A stretch of DNA of 42,094 nt. Source: Herbinix sp. GTDB taxonomy: Bacteria > Bacillota > Clostridia > Lachnospirales > Lachnospiraceae. Shown piece after piece: positions 34,826 through 42,094 of this stretch. Numbering within the stretch: the first letter of the stretch is position 1; each line of letters begins with the position of its first letter. Location of the stretch: assembly GCA_029238935.1 (NCBI GenBank), contig JAQZBN010000046.1:1-42094 (forward strand). The letters are read 5' to 3'. A program made the translations under genes and the position numbers. The notes under the pieces were generated by a model. It was not told where the DNA came from and ran no database searches. It saw only the letters and a list, made by a program, of their open reading frames with translations.

Positions 34826-34912
34826 AATGGAGTAAGGATTTATTTTTTTGCATAAAATTTTATTAATTATCAAAAATGTTTCAAAAGAAAATACCATATA
34901 AAACTGGCTCGT

Positions 34913-37900
34913 TCAATACACCGCTCCTCCTTGGTAATCATCGCTTGCTCTTTTATTCGCATAGTATAAGGCCACATCCCCGGCATACCATGTAAATTTC
35001 GTACCGTTGTTATCTGTCTTATACCTCACAGGCCCTTCCAGCTCCCACATGCAACAATGTCCCAGGTTTTTATAGTTGGATGCATTCGTATAACTTAATC
35101 GTTTCTTTCCCTCACCATCCACGGTATAAATATTGAAGTTCACGATGATATACCCATCGGTTAACCAGAAGTCCTCATCATAATCAACTCCGTATTTGTC
35201 TACATAATCCATTACATCATACCCTTTTGCCACCGCATGTACTTCATTCGGTAAATAATACTGTCCGTACCAGCGTTGCATCCGCTTTAAGATGTCTGAT
35301 TCTTTAATACCATCATCTCTTACATCATCGTAGGAATTATAAGAAGCTACTTTCGACGTATAAGTGTTATTGACGAAAGTTCGGAAAGCATCATTTAATC
35401 GGATATCCGTAAAGTTGAACATCGCTGACCTTTTCCATATATATTTACCATACGTCATTCCTCTTAAAGTTGCAGTCTGTTTTAGCTCTTGCTCTGGTAT
35501 GGATAAATGAATATCACCTATTTCAAGGGACTTGATATTGATTTGATCCATCGCACTTCCCATTTTAACTAGATGTCTGCTTTTTCCATCGATCTCTTCT
35601 GAGTAGTATAGATCTACTTGAGTTCGATTTTTCCCCTTCGAGTCAATGAAATAAAAACTTGGTTTAATCACAACCTTGCAGCCATCCGAAAGCATTTCAC
35701 CGGTGGTATCTAACTTAAATCGAAACAAATAGCCGGTCTTTATGACTCCTATATTTTTATATTGTGGATGGCTTCCGTTCACAAGGGGAAAAGTGTATTT
35801 AGAGTTTCTTCCTGTATCGATTCCATATTGGTCATTGGTTCCCAATGAATAAGCATAAGAATAATTTTTACTGTAGGTCGACTTTTTCGTTCCATCCTGG
35901 TAGTTGGTATCGTTGAGCTTCAATTTTGTGGAATTCGGTACACGAAAAGCTTCCTTCCACATCGGATAATCCGATATATCATAGATGGTCAAACCATACA
36001 GTCGCCCGGATACTTCAACCTTCTGCGTAGCGGTTGCTACATAATTCGATCGATCCCTATTTGCTTCCTTTTCAATATTAAGAAGTTTATTCGTTCCATT
36101 GACAGCTACGGTACGAAAATCAACGGTATAAGTACCTTCTGGAACCCACATTGGAAGATAAAACCGGGGAGTAGACCTTCCGATTACAATCCAGGTACCT
36201 GATTTTACATAGGTATCATTCTCCGTTTTATTGTCCTTACCTTCATCCATATATACATCAAAAGGGAATTTAACTTCATTGCGTAAAATACCGTTACCTA
36301 AAGCTATGTAGGAGACATTCGGATCACGAAGCGATTTTGAAAAGTCCCTAGTATAATACCCCAGCATTTCCGTATGTAGACCCACATTCGATATATTTAC
36401 CGTAAAATCAGATAAGGCAGGATCTGGATCTAGGACTAACTGCGTACAACCACTGGTTGGACTAACCAATTGGACGTATTTATCATTATTTGCACTTATC
36501 GTTGGTTTACATATGACCGGTGTATGCAGTACTACTTTATTAACAGAGCCTAACGGATAGTTAATATTATTCTGCCTGGTCGCACCAACCGCCGCAACGG
36601 AAGTATAGGTAATACTCCCATTGGAGCTGTAAGTACCGTTTAGTTTCGTAGCTTCAATAACCTGTCCATCTTTAAATAAAGCATAATCTTTGGTCAGTGT
36701 TGTACATGGCTGGATCGTAGTTCGGTTCACGGTAGGTGCTTCTGTTTCCGCAACAGAATCACTCATCACTGTGATCCCTTTAAATGTTACTGAGTCGCTT
36801 TTTACTTTAATTTTTCCTGTCTGTGATAATGCATAATAGGAAAAATCCTCTTTTGGTATCATCGGTTTAGCAATGTCTCCGGTGATGGTTTCTGGTGGTA
36901 AAATAATCCCTGTAGTCACTTCTCTAGGAGGAATGATATGATAATCCTCATCACTATTGTGATAATAATTAATCGATGGTGGTGAATAATACGTTGTATT
37001 TGGATAGAGAGTAATCGTTTCCGAAGGTAACGCATAATTGTTTAATACCGCTTTATTTATATTGTAATATTCGAGGTTCTTGATTTCCCAATATCCATAG
37101 GCTCGTGGTACAGTAATAATTTGTCCAATCTTAACCTTTTCTTCAATTGGTTTTCCTCCTCCGGCTTCTTCCGGAGTAGCTGTTTTCCATTTCAAAGTAT
37201 ATTCTTTACTGACTTTGATTGGATAGTATTTTAAACCAACTTTTTTCTCAAACTGATACCCGATCAAGTACTCCGTAGCCCTTACTTCACCATATAAGCT
37301 CTCTGTAGTTGGAACTCCCATGGTAGCAATAAACCGATTTCTTGTTTTTAAATCTGCTAAGATGCTTCCCGTTGCTGTTACATTGGGAAAGGGTAAACCC
37401 GCATAATCTGGCTCCGGTACAACGACCTGCTCAATATAAGGTGTTGGTGTTGGTGCTCCGGGAGTAGGCGTTACTGAAGGTTTCGGTGTAGGGGTAGGTA
37501 CTCCGGGTTTGGGTGTCGGTGTTGGTGTCGGTGTGATTGGCGTACCTTTTGCATATACCATATAGAAGGTAGCCACGGAATTCTCCTTCGCATCTGGCAT
37601 CGGTTTATAGTAGATATCTCTAGACTGAACGTTATTTGTCTTTTTTACCGTTCCATTTTTATCAGTATATTTGAGATACCATTCATATTGATAATTATAA
37701 ATATTATTGATCTTAAGTCTTCCATCTGGAACAGAGTATGTAAACTCATCACCGGCATAATAGTCTTTTTGTGTGATCTCACGGATCGTAGTAATTTCTT
37801 TATAGCTATCGTTTTTATCAACGGCTTTAATATTCACTTTATAAGGAGTTTTCTCTTTCTTGTATTCCACATATACTGTTAGTGTGGAACCTGGCATTGC

Positions 37901-38767
37901 ATCGGGTACGTTAAAAGCGATATCAGTATTTGACCAAGATATATTTTTATTTTGTTCCGGATCTCGATTAAGATAACTATATTTCCATCTACCACTATAT
38001 GTATAAGTAGAATTACTTACATTAATCTCTTTATTTGGAGTATAGGGAAATGGCTCGTTATAGATTACTTTTTTGTTTATAATATTGTCTTTAATAATTA
38101 ATCCATCTTCATCAATAGCTACGACTTTAAGATTATAAGTACATTTTGCTGTAAGATCAAATCGCATATTGTAATAACTGGGTAGTCTTAATTGAGTTTG
38201 AGGGTCCCATTCATCAAATCCTAAACCAAATGCCTTTGGGGCATTAAGCATCTCCTGCAATCCCAATATATTATTGGCTGTTCTTTTATCCCCTATATAA
38301 GTATCAAATATTGTTTGAAGATATACTGTTACCTTACTGTTTCCTATACTCTCTCCTGTGATTCCAATATTTGCAGCAGCTCTTAGAAAATCTTTCACTT
38401 TCATTATGTATGTTGTGTATGTTAATTCGCCTGCTACATAATCAATATTTTCTGTATTTATTCTACCTTCTGTCAATCCTCCATCGGGATATGAATTTGT
38501 TGTTCTATAGCTTTCATTCCTCATTACAAATCCATCAGATTTATACATATAAGCATTTTGCCGAGTATGATGTTCACCTACTAATACGATCTCATTGTTA
38601 TTAATTGTATCTACTGTTAAGTATGGATTACTATTTCCGTATATAACCCATGTAGTATAACTCTCTGCATTTACATTTCTACTTAAGAATAAATTACATA
38701 ACATTATACATACTAAAATAACCGTAATAATTTTCCTGAAGTTATTATTGAAATGATCTTTATGCAA
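34913..38767 (-). CDS. Large exported surface protein, DUF5704-like
   Basis: Protein of 1284 residues. An N-terminal signal peptide (basic start, hydrophobic about 12-28, cleavage probably after NVNA near 34) is followed by about 375 residues of beta-rich domains, then a Pro/Thr linker of PTPTPKP type (about 408-445), then about 830 residues. The C-terminal half (GRLYGLTIYDISDYPMW, KYTFPLVNGSHP, FYFIDSKGKNR) resembles proteins annotated DUF5704 in clostridia; I recall this by sequence feel, not by search. No LPxTG, SLH or C-terminal helix, so it is secreted or held by a partner. The start is a TTG at 38767, one base after the stop of the SLH gene: translational coupling. Confidence 0.78.
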   Translation of the reverse strand: MHKDHFNNNFRKIITVILVCIMLCNLFLSRNVNAESYTTWVIYGNSNPYLTVDTINNNEIVLVGEHHTRQNAYMYKSDGFVMRNESYRTTNSYPDGGLTEGRINTENIDYVAGELTYTTYIMKVKDFLRAAANIGITGESIGNSKVTVYLQTIFDTYIGDKRTANNILGLQEMLNAPKAFGLGFDEWDPQTQLRLPSYYNMRFDLTAKCTYNLKVVAIDEDGLIIKDNIINKKVIYNEPFPYTPNKEINVSNSTYTYSGRWKYSYLNRDPEQNKNISWSNTDIAFNVPDAMPGSTLTVYVEYKKEKTPYKVNIKAVDKNDSYKEITTIREITQKDYYAGDEFTYSVPDGRLKINNIYNYQYEWYLKYTDKNGTVKKTNNVQSRDIYYKPMPDAKENSVATFYMVYAKGTPITPTPTPTPKPGVPTPTPKPSVTPTPGAPTPTPYIEQVVVPEPDYAGLPFPNVTATGSILADLKTRNRFIATMGVPTTESLYGEVRATEYLIGYQFEKKVGLKYYPIKVSKEYTLKWKTATPEEAGGGKPIEEKVKIGQIITVPRAYGYWEIKNLEYYNINKAVLNNYALPSETITLYPNTTYYSPPSINYYHNSDEDYHIIPPREVTTGIILPPETITGDIAKPMIPKEDFSYYALSQTGKIKVKSDSVTFKGITVMSDSVAETEAPTVNRTTIQPCTTLTKDYALFKDGQVIEATKLNGTYSSNGSITYTSVAAVGATRQNNINYPLGSVNKVVLHTPVICKPTISANNDKYVQLVSPTSGCTQLVLDPDPALSDFTVNISNVGLHTEMLGYYTRDFSKSLRDPNVSYIALGNGILRNEVKFPFDVYMDEGKDNKTENDTYVKSGTWIVIGRSTPRFYLPMWVPEGTYTVDFRTVAVNGTNKLLNIEKEANRDRSNYVATATQKVEVSGRLYGLTIYDISDYPMWKEAFRVPNSTKLKLNDTNYQDGTKKSTYSKNYSYAYSLGTNDQYGIDTGRNSKYTFPLVNGSHPQYKNIGVIKTGYLFRFKLDTTGEMLSDGCKVVIKPSFYFIDSKGKNRTQVDLYYSEEIDGKSRHLVKMGSAMDQINIKSLEIGDIHLSIPEQELKQTATLRGMTYGKYIWKRSAMFNFTDIRLNDAFRTFVNNTYTSKVASYNSYDDVRDDGIKESDILKRMQRWYGQYYLPNEVHAVAKGYDVMDYVDKYGVDYDEDFWLTDGYIIVNFNIYTVDGEGKKRLSYTNASNYKNLGHCCMWELEGPVRYKTDNNGTKFTWYAGDVALYYANKRASDDYQGGAVY

Positions 38768-38768
38768 T

Positions 38769-40067
38769 TTACTTATTTACCTCTCTTCTTATAGTTGTAT
38801 AATTTATACCCATATCAACCCCATTTGTATCAATTGGTTCACATAATGCTATATCAAAAATTCCACCTACCCATTCACCAACATTATATCCTCTCAAATC
38901 TACTGTTTTTCTACTAAATATTATGTTATTATATGGATGACTATCTATTATTGTATCAACTGAAACTGTTGATGGAACTGATGATGAAACTACTCTATAT
39001 TGAACATATGCTCTAAGATAATAAATACCCTTAAAAAAATATAAGGACGAATTATCAATAGCTATTACTTTACTTTCAATAATAGTCTTGTTTTGTTTCA
39101 TACCTTTCGCATATTTCTTCAATTGTGCTCTAGTACCATCCTCTAGCATTTCAACATTATAGTAAGAATCTGTAGTTAGAACATCTTCAACCCATTGATT
39201 ATTAATTGTTTTATAATTTACATTGAAGATAAGATGTAAGTGCTTTTCAACTTTATCTACCCATCTACCTATATTTTCCTTCTTGATTTTTGGAAAATCT
39301 TCTATATAGCTTATTGATTTATCTACATCTTTTGGAGTAGTATACTCTTCATATCGTATCTTTTCTCTTATATTGTTATTTTCATCATAAATTATCGCAT
39401 TGTCATAATAAAAAGGATATTCATAATACTCATTTGGAAAGCTCTCTAATATATAAGGATACATTTTAGCATTCTTCGGCAAATTAGTCGTTCTTATCAA
39501 CTGCCCATCAGGACTGATTTTAGCTCGTAAGGACTTGTCCTTTAACATCTTAATGCAGTTTAATGCTCCATCCTTTGTTATTTTACTAGCACCTTTGATC
39601 TGACGATTCGGAGCATACTTGCCATTACTATACCCCTTCATAAATCCCTTTAAATAAGCTTTTGCCACATCTTCTCTTTTACTCTCCTTGATTTGAGCGA
39701 TATCAGATATTCTCTTTTCAATAGCTGTTTGAACCAAACCATTTTCTAACTTATTCCCGTTCAAGAATTCATCTGCACGGTTTATGAAAACTAATGCATC
39801 TGTTCTGGTAAGATACTTTGTATATGAAGATACATCACCCTCTTTGATAATTCCATTGGAAAGTAGTGCATTTACATAACCATTTTCCTCGCTACCATTA
39901 TTTGGTGATAAATTCAGCTCAGAAGCCAAAGCCTTTGCAAAACTCTCGATCGTAATATACTTGCTGGCTGCCTCCGCATGACCGATCGATACCAGGTTCA
40001 CCATAAAAATACTTATCATAAGGATTGCTATAAGCTTTACTTTTACTTTTCCAATATTCTTCATCAT
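38769..40067 (-). CDS. Exported SLH-domain protein
   Basis: Protein of 432 residues. Signal peptide with hydrophobic core (about 11-27) and cleavage near AEAA|SK at 35. Residues about 36-190 contain S-layer homology modules; the clearest is AKAYLKGFMKGYSNGKYAPN with the usual aromatic and Gly-Tyr pattern. The remaining 240 residues are beta-rich and unassigned. SLH modules bind secondary cell-wall polymer, so this protein is probably wall-attached and may anchor the coupled 1284-residue protein. The start has GGGAGGAAG upstream. Confidence 0.8.
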   Translation of the reverse strand: MMKNIGKVKVKLIAILMISIFMVNLVSIGHAEAASKYITIESFAKALASELNLSPNNGSEENGYVNALLSNGIIKEGDVSSYTKYLTRTDALVFINRADEFLNGNKLENGLVQTAIEKRISDIAQIKESKREDVAKAYLKGFMKGYSNGKYAPNRQIKGASKITKDGALNCIKMLKDKSLRAKISPDGQLIRTTNLPKNAKMYPYILESFPNEYYEYPFYYDNAIIYDENNNIREKIRYEEYTTPKDVDKSISYIEDFPKIKKENIGRWVDKVEKHLHLIFNVNYKTINNQWVEDVLTTDSYYNVEMLEDGTRAQLKKYAKGMKQNKTIIESKVIAIDNSSLYFFKGIYYLRAYVQYRVVSSSVPSTVSVDTIIDSHPYNNIIFSRKTVDLRGYNVGEWVGGIFDIALCEPIDTNGVDMGINYTTIRREVNK

Positions 40068-40103
40068 TCTACTTCCTCCCTATTCGCATGTTAATGATCT
40101 ATA

Positions 40104-40535
40104 TTAATTTCCTAGAATATCATTGATTTCATTTTGAGATACATAGTACTTAGAAAGTAATATATTTAACTCTTGCTTACTGTCCTTATCCCCTAATTCA
40201 CCTATAATACTTTTCATATCGGATTCATCGAAACCTAATCTGTAAGCAATCTGACACAACTCTTCTGCTTTTATACCATATTTCTTAAGTAACAAAATTG
40301 ATATTAACTGACCTTTTTTTATTCCTATGTCAAGCCCTTTTGCAAATATGTCCTCATAATCTACAGACACATCAGATGCAATCTTTTTGGATGGGATTAG
40401 TTTTCCATCTTCATCTAACTTACCAATACATACCCGCTTATTCCTTGCTTGTTTCTTACCCGTATCCCAATAGCCGGTTGATTCGTATACATAAGTTATC
40501 CCATTCTTTTTATTCTTACTATAAACCAAAGACAT
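40104..40535 (-). CDS. Small protein with transposase-like N-terminal domain
   Basis: Protein of 143 residues. The first 50 (MSLVYSKNKKNGITYVYEST, then YWDTGKKQARNKRVCIGKLDEDG) closely resemble the N-terminal segment of clostridial IS-type transposases, but no DDE catalytic region follows. The remainder is helical and charged (FAKGLDIGIKKGQLISILLLKKYG), like the C-terminal tails of Rpn/PD-(D/E)XK-type proteins. It is not simply truncated: it has its own consensus promoter, an ideal AGGAGGTGAT ribosome site and a clean stop. It leads the operon with the SLH and large surface genes, so a regulatory DNA-binding role is possible. Confidence 0.6.
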   Translation of the reverse strand: MSLVYSKNKKNGITYVYESTGYWDTGKKQARNKRVCIGKLDEDGKLIPSKKIASDVSVDYEDIFAKGLDIGIKKGQLISILLLKKYGIKAEELCQIAYRLGFDESDMKSIIGELGDKDSKQELNILLSKYYVSQNEINDILGN

Positions 40536-40562
40536 AACATATCACCTCCTATCCTTGTTATA

Positions 40563-40591
40563 ATTATACCAAGGTTTATTCTATTTGTCAA
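40563..40591 (-). promoter_or_regulatory. Consensus sigma-A promoter of the SLH operon
   Basis: On the minus strand: TTGACA, 17-bp spacer, TATAAT, a perfect consensus. The -35 box overlaps the TGA stop of the YopX-like gene. The start codon of the next gene is 28 bp downstream of the -10 box. Confidence 0.9.
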
Positions 40592-41052
40592 TATATAACA
40601 TTTCTTATTCTAATTTTATCCAATTGCTTAAACTCAGGATTTTCAATCACACTGCCTACAAACTCATAGTGGTCTAGAGATCCTAACGGAGAATACATCT
40701 CGTATCTGAGATCTCCTTCCTGTTCTACACTTCTGAGATAAAATCCTAGTGTACTTTCATATTCACTTTGCTTTGGATTCCATTCTTTATGATCTCCAAA
40801 ACATACTTCGTAGTATTTATTCAGATCAGTGATACTTCTTAAGATATCATGTTGATAGATATACCTCTTGAAGTAATCTTTCTTTCCAGTAGATCTCCCT
40901 ATCGTTTCTTCACATATCTTATAAATATACTGTGTCTCTTGTTCGATCATTGCATAATAATAAGGGACTTTCTCTTCTTGGATTTTCGCTGGCCATCCAT
41001 AAACCCATCCGCTTTTGTCAGCTCTCTTCGCACGACAAATAAAATCATCCAT
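40588..41052 (-). CDS. YopX-like protein (phage/mobile-element family)
   Basis: Protein of 154 residues. The pattern WVYGWPA ... EETIGRSTGKKDYFKRYIYQHDILR matches the YopX family hallmark ([21 protein letters not shown]-like), and the C-terminal YEFVGSVIENPEF matches its closing strand (VIGNIYENPEL-like). YopX proteins are common in prophages and mobile elements and have no established function. Here it sits 33 bp downstream of a glycine-rich surface gene, in a non-phage setting. AAGGAAG precedes the start. Confidence 0.72.
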   Translation of the reverse strand: MDDFICRAKRADKSGWVYGWPAKIQEEKVPYYYAMIEQETQYIYKICEETIGRSTGKKDYFKRYIYQHDILRSITDLNKYYEVCFGDHKEWNPKQSEYESTLGFYLRSVEQEGDLRYEMYSPLGSLDHYEFVGSVIENPEFKQLDKIRIRNVIY

Positions 41053-41085
41053 TCTAACACTTCCTTTGTATTAATCTTCTTCCTT

Positions 41086-42094
41086 TTATGGTGTATAAGC
41101 TGGAGGTTTTACTCCATTTTTGATACAGATATCGCAACTATATGCTCCTTTATGAATGCAGTCTCGTTCGGTATTATAAGGTTCATTTAAAAAAACAATC
41201 CCTTCACTAATCAGCTGCGATGGTCCATTGTTTGAATCACTCCAATGAATCACTATTTTTCCATTTCCGTAACGTTCACCAGATCTAGTGACAGAGTTAA
41301 TCACTCCTCCAATGTATGATGATCCACCACCACCCCCACCATTGTTATGATTGGTTACTAATCCACCCCAATAACCGCCACCTGCGCCGCCGGTATCCGT
41401 AGGATAGGTTACGGATTCCCCTATTCCCATACGAAAACCACCCGTTTGCGTTCCTCCATAGCCTGATCCACCGCCTAGAGTATTTGATGAAGTCATTGGG
41501 CCGGTTGCAGTTCCGGAAACAATTCTTCCACCAATAAAGGCATTGCTGCCGATTAAGCCACCGGCTCCGCCGGAACCATCATTGGATAATCCAGATGGTG
41601 CATTATCTGTATCATCAGCACCTCCCCCTCCACCTGCGACAAGAAAAAGTTGATCGACCCGTGTGACTACCATCTTATCCAGCTGATATCCAGTCACATT
41701 TCCATGAAAGATTCGAAACTCAATTCCGGAATAACTCCCATTCGAAACAATGTCGTTTGGAATGACAACTTGGAAGACCATATAATTCTTTGATTGGGAT
41801 AACTCTTGAATTTCATAAGTTGCCATATCATCGGAAGTAATCGAATCAACGGTGCAGTTACTTAAATTGTCACCATATACCTCGATACGATAGACTCCTT
41901 TTACAATACTACGATAAGGACCATAGGTATTTGTCCCATTGTCTAATAATCCTCCTCCAATGGTGAAGGTTTTACTACCAACAAGATCTTCTAACTGGAT
42001 ATCAGAAGCACCGCCACCGCCATTTCCTCCGTGACCCCCGTTTCCTCCTCCATTGTATCCTCCTCCGGTATTGAAAGCGTTGGCATAGGAACCT
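41086..42094 (-). CDS. Glycine-rich surface/fibre-like protein, 5' end outside the window
   Basis: The frame is open on the minus strand to the window edge, so the N-terminus is missing; 335 codons are visible. Two Gly-rich clusters (GGGYNGGGNGGHGGNGGGG just inside the edge, and VAGGGGGADD to NGGGGGGSSYIGGV) with ASDIQL and QLFLVAGGGG between them match the bacterial glycine-rich (ALK/LTK-GRD-like, PF12810-type) domain, seen in fibre, adhesin and wall proteins. The C-terminus ends with a cysteine-containing tail (CIHKGAYSCDICIKNGVKPP). The ATG at 41826 is internal, not a start. Confidence 0.8.
   Translation of the reverse strand, partial: GSYANAFNTGGGYNGGGNGGHGGNGGGGASDIQLEDLVGSKTFTIGGGLLDNGTNTYGPYRSIVKGVYRIEVYGDNLSNCTVDSITSDDMATYEIQELSQSKNYMVFQVVIPNDIVSNGSYSGIEFRIFHGNVTGYQLDKMVVTRVDQLFLVAGGGGGADDTDNAPSGLSNDGSGGAGGLIGSNAFIGGRIVSGTATGPMTSSNTLGGGSGYGGTQTGGFRMGIGESVTYPTDTGGAGGGYWGGLVTNHNNGGGGGGSSYIGGVINSVTRSGERYGNGKIVIHWSDSNNGPSQLISEGIVFLNEPYNTERDCIHKGAYSCDICIKNGVKPPAYTP

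Noticed and set aside
24441..34912. Classical integron with attC sites
   Set aside because: No integrase gene and no consistent GTTRRRY/RYYYAAC pairs; the shared spacer motif is different. Only a cassette-like layout is claimed.
38371..38604. Plus-strand Leu-rich ORF within the large surface gene
   Set aside because: Antisense shadow; no start signals.
1..42094. CRISPR array, rRNA, tRNA or riboswitch
   Set aside because: I looked for regularly spaced repeats, cloverleaf ends and conserved riboswitch cores and saw none; the spacer repeats are too far apart and unequal for CRISPR. A covariance-model search would be needed to exclude small RNAs.

Overview
The window is a low-G+C Firmicutes chromosome segment, most likely from a spore-forming anaerobic clostridium of the Lachnospiraceae type. 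The evidence is gene content: a Rex-type operator on an [FeFe]-hydrogenase-like operon, a Bce peptide-antibiotic module, a LysM/GH18 spore-cortex-type hydrolase, strong AGGAGG ribosome sites and AT-rich spacers. I cannot name a species. I saw no rRNA, tRNA, CRISPR array or intact insertion sequence.

Region 1 (1-23.4 kb) looks like ordinary core or shell chromosome. It holds the 3' part of argH; a flavodoxin/DUF1648-like pair; a sensory-type [FeFe] hydrogenase operon (2Fe-2S ferredoxin, HydS-like protein with PAS domain, SpoIIE/PP2C phosphatase) behind a sigma-A promoter whose start site overlaps a perfect Rex palindrome; signal peptidase I with two membrane proteins; a BceRS-BceAB-like module with a matching operator; a LysM-GH18 protein; a flavin reductase-like protein; an ABC-2 exporter; an HD hydrolase; an alpha/beta hydrolase; an XRE regulator with an unusual five-residue repeat; a CoiA-like protein; a zinc phospholipase C-like protein; and a CNNM/HlyC transporter. 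Most units end in clear hairpin terminators.

Region 2 (about 23.5-34.9 kb) is accessory. After a broken LRR gene there is a series of single genes, all on the minus strand. They are the kind of cargo common in gene-cassette arrays: two aminoglycoside-phosphotransferase-fold kinases (one lacking the catalytic Asp), VOC/glyoxalase proteins, NUDIX, histidine phosphatase, GNAT, nucleotidyltransferase, RCC1-repeat and an ART-like protein. At least four members are decayed (NUDIX, ANT(6)/AadK-like, a Cys-rich unknown, VOC). Several spacers share an intergenic repeat of about 100 bp. Its two best copies, 7 kb apart, are almost identical and carry a TATAAT box pointing into the next gene. No integrase is visible. 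This repeat-punctuated array is the best candidate for something undescribed.

Region 3 (34.9-42.1 kb) is a minus-strand surface locus: a glycine-rich protein that runs off the window, a YopX-like protein, then a consensus promoter that starts inside the YopX stop codon and drives a small protein with a transposase-like N-terminus, an exported SLH-domain protein and a 1284-residue exported protein with a Pro/Thr linker (DUF5704-like). The last two are translationally coupled and end at a good terminator.
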